Shown here: piece by piece, positions 1 through 12,245 of the stretch
How the letters are laid out: each line of letters opens with the position of its first letter
How positions within the stretch are numbered: position 1 is the first letter of the stretch
DNA from: Taenia hydatigena
Lineage: Eukaryota; Platyhelminthes; Cestoda; Cyclophyllidea; Taeniidae
Assembly: GCA_036345935.2 (NCBI GenBank)
Contig: JADWOT020001198.1
Coordinates: 1 to 64,000 of the forward strand
Length of the DNA stretch: 64,000 bases
Direction of reading: 5' to 3'
Program-made: the position numbers and the translations under genes
Notes under the pieces: model-generated
Seen by the model: the letters and a program-made list of their open reading frames with translations, nothing else
Databases searched by the model: none
What the model was told of the DNA's origin: nothing

Positions 1-63
1 CCTCCATTATGTTGCCACTTAATTTGAAGTGCCAAAGGGAAACAGTGGGTAGCACTGAAACTT

Positions 64-883
64 TTAACCGTAAATTTCACACCCTTCAAAAATGGGTTTA
101 ATAGGTTGTTGCCTGCAGTGCATCGCTTGATTGACGGACCCCTTCGTCCCGCACCCACACAGACAACGGGAGAAAAATTTCCTCCACCCGCCATGCGAGC
201 TTTTGCCAGTCTCGTGTGCCACGTCCGCTTCATTCTGAATTAGAAAGAAGCAGAATGGCCTCATGAGAAACAAACGAATAAATGTGGTGAGGCAAGTTGA
301 TTGGTGGGTGATGGAGTGTTGGCAAATTGTAAAGTTGAAATCAAGAAGGCAACTAACTAGCCACCAAATGAGAGATTAAGGGAGATCTCACCTTGTCCAG
401 GACGGATTCAACGAATCGACCGGCTAAAAGGACAAACCAGGAGAAAATGATGGAATAGATGTGACCTTTTGCCACAGGCACACACATTTCTGCCTCTCCT
501 TGGGGCACAGATCAATGCGACTCTTCAAAAGGGCGAAAATGAATGTAGGCAATGGCACACACAAAATAGGCAAACTTAGACAGGCGCATATATGCAGTGA
601 AAACGGAGCAAATGGTCTAGGAAAGAAGGTTTACATTCTTACTCGTCGTTGTAGGCCAACAGATATAGCTATGCTCTACAAGGGGATTACAAGATTTAGG
701 CAGTGAGGTGGTGTGACCAAAGTCTGACCTGCCTACAAATTATGTAGGAACAGGCTGCTTACCTTCACTCTCGAGAGTATGCAAAGGAGGGTGAGGAGTA
801 AGTGATGAACTCGAGTCCACATGTGAGATGCTCACAGGCAAATCGACTGCTTTTGCGGCATTAAGTCCACCAGAGGAACTCAT
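64..883 (-). CDS. Three-exon gene, unrecognised 107 aa product
   Basis: Exons read on the minus strand: 763..883, 392..423 and 64..234. The ATG (883..881) opens 40 codons starting MSSSGGLNAAK and ends at a GTAAGC donor in phase 1. The second exon is 32 nt, has a strong pyrimidine-rich acceptor (tttgtccttttag) and a GTGAGA donor, and reads GRFVESVLDK. The third follows an excellent acceptor (ttctttctaattcag) in matching phase 0 and runs to TAA. The three phases agree (1, then 0), which supports the chain. The product is Ser-rich at the N-terminus and has a basic, Cys-rich patch (WRKFFSRCLCGCG) that could be lipidated. Similar patches occur near the N-terminus of SCP/CTDSP-type phosphatases, but no catalytic domain lies in the window, so this is only a thought. 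The last exon may splice out internally and continue past the left edge. Confidence 0.45.
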
Positions 884-2598
884 CCTGTGCTTTCATCTGG
901 CACTAGAAATGAACAGAATGCACCAGCTCTCATACAAAAAATCGAGCAATCTTATAAAAACTGGGCACAAAGTTGACAAGGACTCAGACTTAAGCAAAAT
1001 GTCATCGCAAAAATACAAGAGATGTTAAAAGTTGGCATTTCCATCCTTTCACTCGCCTCCTCTCAACGTAACATGCAAGTGTACGCTATGGATCGTGAGA
1101 ATAAGACCAATCTTCGACTGATAAGCTATTCTCTTTCGCAGAGCCTGTGTCGAATAGCTGCTATAATCAATGTGTATCTGCGTAAGGCTTTCAATTACCT
1201 GCTATAGATGTTCTTGCATAATAAGCACGTCGCAACTACCTGCCGTAGCGCTAAAATCAACTTAGTCCAAGTACGGTAAATCCAAGCACACTAAGGCTTA
1301 TGGTAGACTACGCCTCAAAAAGCAAAGCTTTCAATCACTGGGATCTAATTTACTTCCTGGTAACAACAATTGTGCAACAATACATAAAACTAGCCCCGTC
1401 TAGAGATAAAATTAACATCAACACAGGACAGCTATAGGACACTTATATTCTCGAAGGGCAAGCAACGTTACAAAATTTGGCTAAAAGCGTTCCAAAAAGC
1501 AAAAAAAATATCATTAGGTGGTAAAAATTTGCACAAAAGTGTGCTGAAGTGTACGATCCCGCTCTAAATGTGCCAGCTAAACTCAAACAATTGACAGCGC
1601 TTGTTAGACAATGCATTCGGATGCAGGGAAGCAGCCTAAACCCGTTGATCCTGATCCTTTGTGCTACAAAATTTTAAAAGGTTCCCTGCACATTCAATTG
1701 GAGACGAAACTCGTGCAGTCTGCTACATCTAACACCACGTTACTAAGGAGCCACCTGATTTTTGACTCAGCACGGGCAGACAGGCTCAAATCATGTCGAT
1801 CGTCTATGGTTATGGCTGGAAACTGTAGATCCGCAAGTTTAGCTTGCCTTGTGATTGCTAATGCCACTTCCGATTATAAAATCCTTTACTCGCCTACGTG
1901 CGTATGTGATTGACATAACGAATCGCATACGCTTTCCCGAAAATGGTAAGCTCCCAATTTTATCAAATATTAGAGAAAGAGGGAACTTATGCTCAAACAT
2001 AAATATCGGAAATTATTGTGAGCGAACCAGCTGATATTGGATGTGTCTCTAGTCTGAAAGCAGAGCGCTTTGATTATCTCAAGAGCAGAATTCAAATTGG
2101 TCTTTGCATCTTCATCTGAGACAAGCGGCGTCTTGACCTCTGCCACCGCCATCAAGTTCAGCATGCCCAAACAGCAAAGTAAAGTAGTTTCATCCACACT
2201 TCAATGTAAAGAAAATGTATAAAGATTCCTTTGTAGCACCCATCATTTACGTGTGCCGCAGTGAATGTCACAAAGCACTCTGGTGACGCTACAAGTTTAG
2301 AACATCGCTACACTATCTCTAATTATGCTACTTATTTGCGCCGAGGGATGAAATCCACAGCCTTATGCGTTCTTCAGAATAATATGCTACTAGTGTCGAT
2401 CTGGCGTTTTTCAAGGAGAAATCAACAGAAAAATTTAAAAATATGCTTTTGCTTTAGCCCGTAGATGTTTCTCTTGCAGTACAATCTCAAGCAGCTGCTT
2501 TGATTTCTTTGCCTTAGTCGAGTAAATGTCACTACTGTCAATGCAGTTAAGGTATAACCATAAATGCTAAACGGCTAGCCTACCTGTCTGACCAAGTG
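884..2598. other. No supported gene
   Basis: Unique-looking AT-rich sequence. A plus-strand frame at 1611..1913 (100 codons) has no motif or splice support. An ATG-to-GTAAGC frame at 1861..1945 is of a kind expected by chance. Nothing else was recognised. Confidence 0.4.
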
Positions 2599-2846
2599 TC
2601 AGTCCAACGAGGGCTCTCCTGGAACAGGGGCTCCTGTGCTGGGAACGCAATTCGGATCTAGCCCGGCAGTGTTGAAGCTTGGGTGGATTTGACAACTAGG
2701 ACTGCCAAACATGCATGCTTCACAATTGCATGTCTTTCAACAATCACTCACCGAAGTCGCATTAAACTCTTAAGACCTGTCTTTATGGCACTCTTAATGC
2801 CAGCCTTTATCGCATCATCCGTATCAAAATACGGAACATTAAGATC
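2599..2846 (-). CDS. 3' end of a possible gene, two exons
   Basis: An exon at 2752..2846 (phase 0 to 2) ends at a GTGAGT donor and reads DLNVPYFDTDDAIKAG, followed by a basic helical stretch ending KSLMRL. A 50 nt intron follows, closed by an acceptor in tttggcag. The last exon at 2599..2701 restores the phase and codes for a Pro/Ser/Cys-rich tail ending PVPGEPSLD before TGA. Very short introns are usual in flatworms. No domain is recognised and no upstream exon was found. The 50 nt intron with matching phase is the main support, and the region is GC-richer than its surroundings, which lowers stop density in all frames. It could therefore be chance. Confidence 0.33.
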
Positions 2847-4941
2847 CTTTAAAAACTAATTGCTTTGGGGCCTTTCTAAAGCATGTAGCAAATTGTAAGT
2901 TTGCCCTTCCTCCATTCAGTTGGCTTAAAGGTCTAAATTCCAGCTCTACGCATTGAAATCTCAAAGTCCAATGCAGAAGAGTTGATAAACTTCAAGACAA
3001 CAATATGCATAGGGTCAGCGACCGTCAGTCAGGTAGCAATTGTAATTAAAGTAAAGAGGTCAGATCTGCACTAATTTTATGTTTTCACATCCTTAAGTTT
3101 GCCAAAGAAATTTGCTGATTTCGTTCAGAGGAATAGAGAGGAGCGTACTGTAAGTGTTTTGCGAATTAAAGCTTGTACATCAACCCAGGCAGCAAGAGTC
3201 AAGGAAAATATTCAAATGACCCTCAATTGGCGTGATACCGATACTGTAGTCGCCGCCTAGTGTGAGTGTCATGTCATCCACCCTCACCCTTTCTGCGACG
3301 CACTCTGTCAGCTGTAAACTGGTTATTGTTAGTGCTTTCTGATTCTCGCAAATTCATAATAACGTGCGATTTGCGGTTCTTTGGCTGCGTAACTCTGTAG
3401 TCATTTACTTTAGCATCTAGTATTTGGCAAATTATGAATCCCAAGGTTTACTTGAGATTGAACTCGTGATTGACAAGCACTTTTAAATAGGTGGAGCAGG
3501 TGGATTGTGTCAGTATTACAAGGGTTCACTCAGGAGACCTTCATTAAGTTAGGTTTCTAGAGGCGGTCAAGCAAGCTCAGAAATGGGGTCACAGCATAGA
3601 GGGCACGTGGATCACATGGCTAATATACATGCGCCTGCGTGTTAGCCGATGGCGCATGAGTCCAAATTAGGGCCTTTACAGGTACATCTAGAGGCCTACG
3701 TGATTCATAGCTTTAGTTTCTCTTATCGGATAGCCTAAGTGCTGAGCCTGCTGCTGACCTGAGTTTTACACTCATCACCGGTTAACAAGATGTAAAATTG
3801 ATAACTACTCATCGTAACGATCCACGAAACGAATATTATTTTCACTTATATTATATATATGTGCATTGCGTCCACAACAAGCCTTAAAGTGCCTCAAATT
3901 TCTTCAGCTTCCTTTTTACCGCTTAGTTTGTAGTAGCTTATTGAAGGTTGGTGTACAATTTCGCCCCACATTCGCGCACAGCAGCAGTTGATTCTCAGCG
4001 CTCTTAGCAAACACCTCTCCTAACGTCTTTTGCTGCCCATGCTGGCTTTTATCTTCCCTAACTAGTTAACTGTGATAAATTTGTATTTAACGAGTGGATC
4101 CTATTGACTAGCGTATGAGTAGGAACTAAGATATGCTCTTACAACATAGTAAATGAAGGAATTTTGTCAGTTTTGAGTGACAACGAGGTAGATATTCCAA
4201 TCCAAGCACTTTTTATGGACAAATGGCCATGGATCTATCAATCTTAACACCAGATAATCAATCAGCAGATTTGAAGACCTGAACGGTTTATCTATTCGGC
4301 CAATGTGCGTATGTTCGCCTAGCTATTGGCCAATATCCACTAGGCATGAGTACATGTCGGCCTTTGGTTCGAGTCTTAGTGCATCGTTTCGACCGTCTTA
4401 CGCGTATTTTCCAATGTCTTGTTATCAATAGGCCTAAAGTGACTGCTATTCTTATGATAACAACCCGCTGCTCTCAGTTGCTAAATTTGGCCAATGCAAT
4501 AAGCAGGAAGTCAAACGCAAGTGATCTGGCTGAAGCTGATTTCTGATAGGTTATTTAAAGAAAGCCGCTTAGGCAAAATAGTTCGCAACTTTGGAAGGAT
4601 TGCCTTTTAGAACTGAAGATAATGGTAGCCTTATAGTGGAAGCTTAAATTGCTGCTCAGTAATTATCAGTACGCCTTTTGACTGGTTATGTGTAGTCCTT
4701 TGTCCTTCTGGACATAGCTGCGAGATCGAACTCATTTGCGACTGGGTCAATGAGACTAAATTAAAATGCCAGGTTATGTATTTGCCGTTATAGAATGGTT
4801 TAGTGTAATCGGGTCCTCGTTTGCAAGGCTAGGATGGAGGATTAATGGAATAATGAAAGAAATTGAACAGCGTATTCGATAAAAGTGAATATTGAGCTGC
4901 AACATTTAGAGTAGGTGATGTTGTTGCCAGTTTATGCAGAA
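2847..4941. other. No supported gene
   Basis: AT-rich, unique-looking DNA with a short TA run near 3850. A 52 nt plus-strand frame at 3098..3149, between a good acceptor and a GTAAGT donor, is the only exon-like item and is chance-level alone. Confidence 0.4.
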
Positions 4942-7057
4942 TCAAAGAAGGGTCGACGACAGTACTAGCATTATTGTGGAAGCGAATGTAGTTGAAACGG
5001 CCAAACCTTTGGATGTAGTCTTGCCAGTCACGATAAATGAGAGCATTGTGATAAAACTTCTTGAAATAGTCATCACGAAATCCGAGGCAGATTCGTTCGC
5101 CTTGATGATTGCGAGAGTTTGGTTGGAACTGATTTTCATTCTAATTATAGGATTTTGGGTTGAAGTACCGTTGGGATTCTGACGAGACCTGCTATTATTT
5201 TTTATCACGGGATTCTCAGCAGACGTGCTATTCGCTGCGACAATAGGAGGCATTGCGGAATTTTTAGGAGCAACTGACACGCCATCTCCTTTCGAAGTAG
5301 GCGCAGAAGGATTGGAGAAGGATCCCTTCGTTGTGAGATTTGAGGCAGCTGAGGTAGATTTGTTGATCATTCTGATCACAGGAGTCCGGGTAGACGTGCT
5401 ATTCGTTATGGTCACAGGAATCATTCCGGTGCATTTAGTAGCGACAGACACACCTCCTTCTATGCAAAACAGCACATTTTCTCCATTATATCTTTTGGCT
5501 TCCATTTTCAATTAACTGTTACAAGTACTTGAGGATCATTTAGACAGCCTCATTGGGCACACCTATCTTACGGTCTGTTGTAGATATTACGAAAAGGGAT
5601 CGTGAGAATCCGTATAGAAATAACTTAAATGGCATCATGAGGATGCAGACCCTTGCCATACTGATAAAGCTTAGTCAACTGCAATTATTTTAACACTCAA
5701 TAAAATGGGTGGAAAGACTCACCTCCCTTCAAATGTGGTGTGGTTACGTTGACTATCCTACTAGGATAACTAGCGTACCTATGCTTTAACAACAGTCCCT
5801 TTTGCGTGAGTGCTCTAACATAGGCAGAAATGGTTTGTCCTGGCTGCAAGCCTGTGAAGACGTAGGACGGAATTGGAGGAAGGTGAATCTCGTTCTGCCG
5901 TCCATTGTCGAGGTACCAAGTGACAATATAGCCAAGAATATGGCCATAGGGACCAGGTGGTGGGTCCCACTTCATTTGCACCGAGTAAGAGTTGATTGCC
6001 TTCATTTTTACATTCTGCGGAACGCTAGGATCTACAAATAAGAAAGCGTTGATTTGTAATCACTGTTTAGAGATGGATAAAACTTTATTTGACTCAGTGT
6101 GCCTCTACATGTCTGCAAATAAATGCGGATAAATTTGTAGTGGTCGAGCGTCAATGTGGAGGAACGGATGACTGTAAATAACATGCTGTGTTTCAAGTGC
6201 CAATGTGTTAAACAGCACATATAAAGTGCCAGGCAATACGAGTCCATACCCAGTGACTACATGTAAGCAACGGGAAAAAGTTGTCCCTCATATTTCGCAC
6301 TTTACTGCTTTTACAATTAAGTATTGTTAACTTGTAGTGAGATCTCAAAGTTATTGGCATGTGACTTGGCAGGTACATGATAAATTGTTTGCGATCCTGA
6401 GAAAGCCTGCTCAGTGCATTCAATTAGCTAGATTTTTGTTATCATCCATGACATGGACAAATTACGGATTGCAATGTATTCCCTCATGCTGACCTTATCC
6501 AAAGCATCACTTGTGGCTTTTTACCGAAGTGGCTAATGAAATCAAACGATAATGCGTACGGATCCCTTTTACAAATCTCTCTTTAATGCACACATGTTCC
6601 GTGCTTTTTGATACGCTTAAGTGCAAACTAAGCCAGACCGTATCCTGCTTACATCAAAATAGATGTCATTTAAAAGGCATTTTGAAGATAAATCAAAAAT
6701 GCGTGGTGAAAGGTGAACAGCAATCAAAATATGAAGGAAATAAGAAGATCCGTTTAGCCGTGCCAGGGTGACTTCATCGTGACATGTATGAAGCGATGAG
6801 ATTTGATGCTAAGTGATGCGACGTGATGTAACCTGAAACAAAGGAGTAAAAGCAGTCAAATCCCTTCTACCATTAATCAGTTATTGCATATTGACTAGTC
6901 AGAATCCCTAATTTATCAAACCTTATAATTTGTCAAATGTTTATACGTTTTGCACGTATTAGAACGAAGTAATAGAAGGTGTCTTACTGGTCTTTCGTGC
7001 AAAATCCCCATGCAGGATGAAAGCTGCTGCCAACATGAGACCGATTTGAGGAGGCAT
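4942..7057 (-). CDS. Secreted Fn3-domain surface protein, taeniid oncosphere-antigen-like
   Basis: Three minus-strand exons: 6988..7057, 5723..6031 and 4942..5459, giving 298 aa. Exon 1 codes for a signal peptide (MPPQIGLMLAAAFILHG) and ends at GTAAGA. Exon 2 is a symmetric phase 1-1 exon of 309 nt coding for one fibronectin type III domain: PSVPQNVKM, the strand-B tryptophan in MKWDPPPG, GYIVTWY, LQPGQTISAYVRALT and VTTP. Exon 3 follows a pyrimidine-rich acceptor (ctgttttgcatag) in phase 1. It codes for an Asn/Ser/Thr-rich stalk with at least seven N-x-S/T sites in repeated blocks, then a hydrophobic C-terminus (FASTIMLVLSSTLL) like a GPI signal or membrane anchor. Signal, Fn3 and hydrophobic tail in three phase-1 exons is the known plan of taeniid oncosphere host-protective antigens such as the EG95 and 45W types. 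Sequence identity to a named member is not claimed. The product is probably displayed on the parasite surface. Exact 3' splice choice for exon 3 is the least certain point. Confidence 0.8.
5723..6031 (-). other. Fibronectin type III exon (phase 1-1)
   Basis: One Fn3 domain fills one exon of exactly 103 codons, with AG before it and GTGAGT after it. Both boundaries are phase 1, as is classic for extracellular domain exons that shuffle. Listed separately because it is the firmest domain call in the left part of the window. Confidence 0.85.
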
Positions 7058-7303
7058 TTCATCCAGAAATTACTTGTACTTGCAGTCTACATATGTACTT
7101 GTAGCTAAGTTATGAGCCTATGGGCTGATCTATGCTTGACCTACGATGAGTGTTGTGTTTTTACATGCACATCGTGAAATCATAAGTTAGTGGGTCATTT
7201 GAACGTTTGTGCTGGGTACTTGAGTGAGGACACGCACTCCAGCGATAGGACGTTTATCCTCATCTATGTGATGGCTGTGTTATTTTGATTAGGCAATTTG
7301 CAG

Positions 7304-7494
7304 GGATTTACGAGAAATTTAACGCGAGCGCTAAGACCATGGAAGTAAATGGGGTTGTAGTGGCTAAATCAGTGGATGCGGGTCCGCATACTGTTATTAC
7401 TTCAGGCTTAGAAGCAGAAACCTTGGCACAGAGTGTTTTATCACTGTATTTTAGACACCTGCACGTGAGCCTACTCTCAACAGAGTATAATTAG
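7304..7494 (+). other. Possible exon or short reading frame
   Basis: A plus-strand frame opens after the acceptor in gcaatttgcag (phase 1) and passes a GTGAGC donor at 7465 before its stop at 7492-7494. It contains the run GPHTVITSGLEAETLAQSVL. It lies just upstream of, and divergent from, the Fn3 gene. The phase-1 start and Ser/Thr-containing hydrophobic end faintly resemble the last exons of that gene family, but this is weak. Confidence 0.2.
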
Positions 7495-9029
7495 GTGATT
7501 CTGATCGTCATATTATGTCGATGCCCTGGTAGACAATTGATGGAAACGGTCATCGATCTAAGCTTTTAGGAAGCTAAGTAATAAAATTTGAAGAATGGTG
7601 TTGCACTTGAATGAATGCGTAGAGTGGCAACTACTGCCTGAACTCTACCGTAAACATGACTAACGAAAATTTGTCAAACTATCAGCCTAATTTTGCACAC
7701 TAACAGCGATAGCAAAGGCAATCATGCAACGAGGGCGTGGAGGCCACTTGAAGTTGATGGTGCAGCCAGCAATGAGGCACTTGGTCTTATTTGGGCAGCA
7801 TCATGACGCAAGTAATATATTAGGCTGACGACTTCGTGCTTCACATGTAGAACGACGCGTTCTACGCAACGCCAAAAGGAGGATAATTCCTCATGTGTTC
7901 TAAATCACCCTATTTGGGCTTACACCCATGAGTGAGCTGGTATTAAGTAAAAGTCGAGGTAAAATTTAAAAAAAGTGATGCTTTTGAGCACAAAAAGTAG
8001 ACTAGGCGTGAGTAGAAAATTAACAGGCCTTTATGCATTCCTTTGCAATACGAGTTTATGGAATGCGAATGTTGTGTGACCAATGATCTTGATCCCCTTG
8101 CATGATGCTCTCTTTCGTCAGCGTGGACAGATCACCGAATTCTACGGATTTTGTAAAATGAATGGATGAGTTTCACTCAAATCCCAAAGTCATCTGTTTC
8201 TCCAACGTCTGTGGAACGGCGTTTTACTAAGTGCAAATTCCAAAAATCTTCATATTAAGTCTCTCAAAACAAGTAGGTGGTGTTGCGAGAAAAGCGGTGC
8301 TGGGAAATTTGATGATCCGTCCTCTGTGTATTTGGTTTAGCATAGCCTTTCAGATCCCGTATAGGACAAAAGCGTGTTTTCGTGCATAGGTTGAGACTAA
8401 AAAAGTAAATTCGAGCAGGTCTTTGTTCATGTTATGCTGAACATGACTGAAATTTATTTTGTTTCATGTATTGGATGGATGCACATTATGAGCATCAACA
8501 TGTAACATAGCTGTTAGGTTTTGTGATTTCGCGTTTGTCAATAAATGCGACCAACCTTCACAGTTATGGAACACTTTAAATCACAAAGATCCATAGTGAA
8601 AATCATTACAAACATTTCGCAATCATCATGATATGGAGGACGCGAAGGTTTCGTTAACATCTTTAAATGGCACAAAATCTATATGTCCAAACATCCACAT
8701 CTAAGGATGGAAAAAGAAGAGTTCAACCAATTACTGACATTTACAACAGCCAATGACGATAACAAATGGCGCGAGCGAGATAGGTTTATCTCTGATTTTA
8801 CTCTATTTTAAAAGCCATCACATAACGGCAATTAAGCAACTCGTTTTGAGTAAAAGTACTCAGAAGTTGCGGAAACATCAATACTATAAATCCGTTATAT
8901 TCTGCTTTCAAATGCTAAAGATGCCTTGGCCAGGAATCAAGCATTCCAGAAGCTATTGATCTGCGGTCGGGCACCGTGAATGGCAAATCATGTTGGTTTT
9001 GGTATTTAATGGACTTGCACTCAGGTTCA
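7495..9029. other. No supported gene
   Basis: AT-rich sequence with only short chance frames, such as 8753..8959. No repeat copy of this stretch was noticed elsewhere in the window. Confidence 0.4.
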
Positions 9030-10410
9030 GGTATTAAGGCATAGCTGGTTGATGCTTGTTGCCACCACGCTTCATCCTGATGCTATTCAATAGGTGTTAA
9101 GCGACGCCTCGGAGTCAGTCTAATAAAGAAGATTCCCATTCTTTAACCAACTTGGACAGGCCTGTACTCTTCTTGTTAATTCTACACTCGATATTACTAG
9201 GGCTTTAGACGACCACATGGATGAAGGAGCGCTTATCTAAGCATGCTCGTAATTGGTTGCCATTCTCAGACCCTTTCAAATGATAGTTAGCCGCCGAGTA
9301 GAGGCACGCATAAGACGCGCATAGATCTAGAACATATGCTGTAAGCCGAAAGGATTGGTGTCCGTATAGCGCTTCAATTTCAATTAAGACTTTTGCAAAA
9401 CAATCATCAGCAGAGTCAGAAATCGTCATCCTTAGTTAGAATACAGGTTGTCTGATGGAAATAAATTGAATGATTGCATTAACGAGAGCACTTGATCGCT
9501 CTCCATTGGTAAGCCATCGTGCATTTCTAGAATTCGGTATTTAGTGCTAAACGGATTACAGACCCACTTAAAATGATCTTGGCTCTAATTGCAACTGAGA
9601 TCTATTTGCCCCGCGTAACTAGGGTATGAGCCATGAAAATTCTCTTCTGGAAACATTCAAGACTAGTCAATCAGCCTATATGAGTTCCTCCTCTTATTCA
9701 TGACAGTATCCTTTTATTTGTTCCTGCCCCTTGCCTCTTTTGGGCCTAGTCGGTTGGTATGATTAAATACACGATTGTAAATCGGCAGCGATGTCAATAG
9801 GCACACAAACCTGCATTTGCAAATTAAAGATGACAGAATGCAATCAAACCATCACAAATGGAGCATAAATCTTAGGCTTCCCTCGGATATTGCAATTTCG
9901 GATTTAAAAACATTTGTATTTGAGAAGGTTTTATTTAGAATGCGCACACAATTTTAGTCAAAATGCCAAATTCAGAGGACTTCAAGCATTGGTAATCGAG
10001 GTAGCGGATCTGCAGGAGTTCAAATGGACAAATAGCTAGCCCTACAAGACCTTAAATTACTTTTTTAGGCGAAAGAATATGTGGAGGAAGGTAATTCAAG
10101 TGATGATGGCCAGGCAAGAAGGGTGTGCTGTATGTGAGGATAAAGCGCTAGTTTTAGTGTTTTTCTGCTGAGTTAAAATATAAATGAGGGTTACTGAAGT
10201 GCAATTAGTAATGATTACGCACATAGATGTGAGTTGAGATTATGGTTGGAGGCAGCGCAAGAGATGGCAGAAACCCCTCCTCAAAAGCGTGCAGATTTGG
10301 GCAAATCACTTCCGCTCATCAAATGTTTGGCAAATTTGGAAAGGCAAATTTTGCCTCAGAGAAGTAGGTAAGGACTTTAGAGGCAAATGTTGGTTGAAGG
10401 CGATAAAATC
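9030..10410 (+). repeat. Old dispersed repeat R1, copy 1
   Basis: Blocks align in order and orientation with 29585..30900. Examples are the gatgct/caa/gcctcgg/gtcag block near 9080, the ggtaagcca/aaaatgatct block near 9520, the agaggacttca block near 9975, gcggatct near 10005, tagctagcc near 10035, and ggcaagaa near 10115. I estimate roughly 65-75 percent identity by eye with small indels. In this copy a plus-strand frame near 10205-10365 stays open up to a GTAAGG (10367) and reads CELRLWLEAAQEMAETPP. The other copy is full of stops there. The unit may derive from a gene or an old transposon. No polymerase or integrase motif was seen. Confidence 0.6.
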
Positions 10411-12245
10411 ACCACATCTTTGATGATTGTGGGTCTTCTGCACTTCGCTAAAATATTCTTGAGTCATCCAGTGCAGTGTAAATGCTGTGTTACTTCGACG
10501 CTAAGTGCAGGTAATGATGGCTTTTCACATCAAGTCGCGACATGGATAGCTGTCAAGTTTTTCTCCCTGGTTAAGGCAGCACCCCTACTACTAGGACACT
10601 AGGATCAATTTTGCCATCATTTTATAATGCTTGCGCACACAGCCAACATTGTGTAAGAAGAGTATAATATCCAGGAAGGAGAACTTGGTGGTTGGCATGC
10701 TTGGTTTGACGAGGGCGACTACTTTCACCCGTAATCAACGGAAAAATGCAAGCTTCATGTTCTTATGTGGTACAAAATTGCAAATAAATTGGTGTCCCTC
10801 TTCACACTATGCATATCCTACCCTTACCCTACCCTTCTCAGCCACTCGTCTCTCCTTATATAACGCTGGCTCTGCATGCAGATATCACGGAATGATGGCT
10901 AAATTAACCTAACCGGCCCGATAGTTAGAGCGTTACTTTAATCACATGTCCAAGCTCACCATCATTTTATGTCCCGGTGCGAAGTGAGAAACCAGCGATT
11001 CCCCAATTTAAACATTAAAAGAATTCACTGAATATATGCCGGTGGTGCCTTTGTCGAGATCGGCGCCTCCATCAAACATGACATCATCCACGTGGTTTTT
11101 CTGCGTCCCAATGGAGAAAACCTTTACCCACCTCATTTATCCTTATCGTCTTCATCTTCTCCACCATCCTCTTATTCTTCACCTTCTTCGAACAATTATA
11201 TTCGTTCCTCATTTTTCTATATTCATGTCATTTTGGCTTCATTTATGGCCCTTTTAGGCGATTTATAATCATTCTGAACTTCTACCATCCCACAACTACA
11301 CATATGTTTTGTTGATGTTTGCAAAAAATAACAGAGATGCGGAAAGGGGAATGAAGCCTTTACCAAGCTATTTTAGGTCCATATTAAGACCAGAAGACTA
11401 GTAGTTAAACTCATGCAGCAGGGGCTTCAAAAGAGTGCGAATAGTCATGGCGTGCATGCCTACTCAAACCACACCAATGGTGAATGCGTGCCAAATGCTG
11501 AATTGAGCAAGCAAAGTGGCTAGATTAGAGAAGTGTAAAGTGATCGCAATAAACCAGGGGCAGCAAATCAAAATGAAAGGGAAGTAGAGGCATTTGCGAA
11601 GACATTATTCTTTTGCGCTGTAGCTCAAAAGGAACGCCAATACAGAAGAGGATCATGTTGAAGGACAAATTTTCTCTAGACACGGCTGCTTTAAAGGTGA
11701 TTTTATGAGCAATCCGGTTAAGCGCAAGGGACCCTCAACCACGAACAATCCAAAGGCCGAGATAATTTCGAGAAGTCAGCATAAATTTACGTATCAATCA
11801 TTTTGTTGAATTCCATTTGTTCTAATCTGCAAATGTCTGAAAATTTGAATTATGATTCAAAATGGACTACAACCATCTAGAATTTCCATTTCGATCATAC
11901 GAATATTGCAATCTCACATGCACCGACCGTGCAGAGAAATGAAACAATTCATACCAAAGTTAATTTGCAGTATCTTGAACAAGGAAAGATAGAAGTCTAG
12001 AAAAAGTTAATGCCAACACGTTATTTTCTTCAAAATCTAGCCCATTTGCGCATACAAACTTATCAAGCTAGGGTAAACTGTAAGCGCAAGCACAAACACG
12101 TAAGTGCAGATACAAATAAGTTCAAAATAGTCGATACAGTGTTAAACCAATATGGCTTACTTATGGTGGCCATTTATTGTCATGTGAGACAGCCCCAAAT
12201 ACACTAGATTCTGCGTTTGCTCATTCCTTCTTAACTTTTATCTCC
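10411..12245. other. No supported gene
   Basis: Includes a plus-strand C/T-rich patch at about 11095-11270 (repeats of the kind cttcatcttctccacc). A minus-strand TATATAAG near 10858 stands close to a GTAAGG but has no coherent gene behind it. Confidence 0.4.

Noticed and set aside
1861..1945. ATG frame ending at GTAAGC, 28 codons
   Set aside because: No partner exon. Such single frames before a GTAAG are expected by chance many times in 64 kb.
3098..3149. 52 nt plus frame between an acceptor and GTAAGT
   Set aside because: Does not join any neighbouring candidate in phase.
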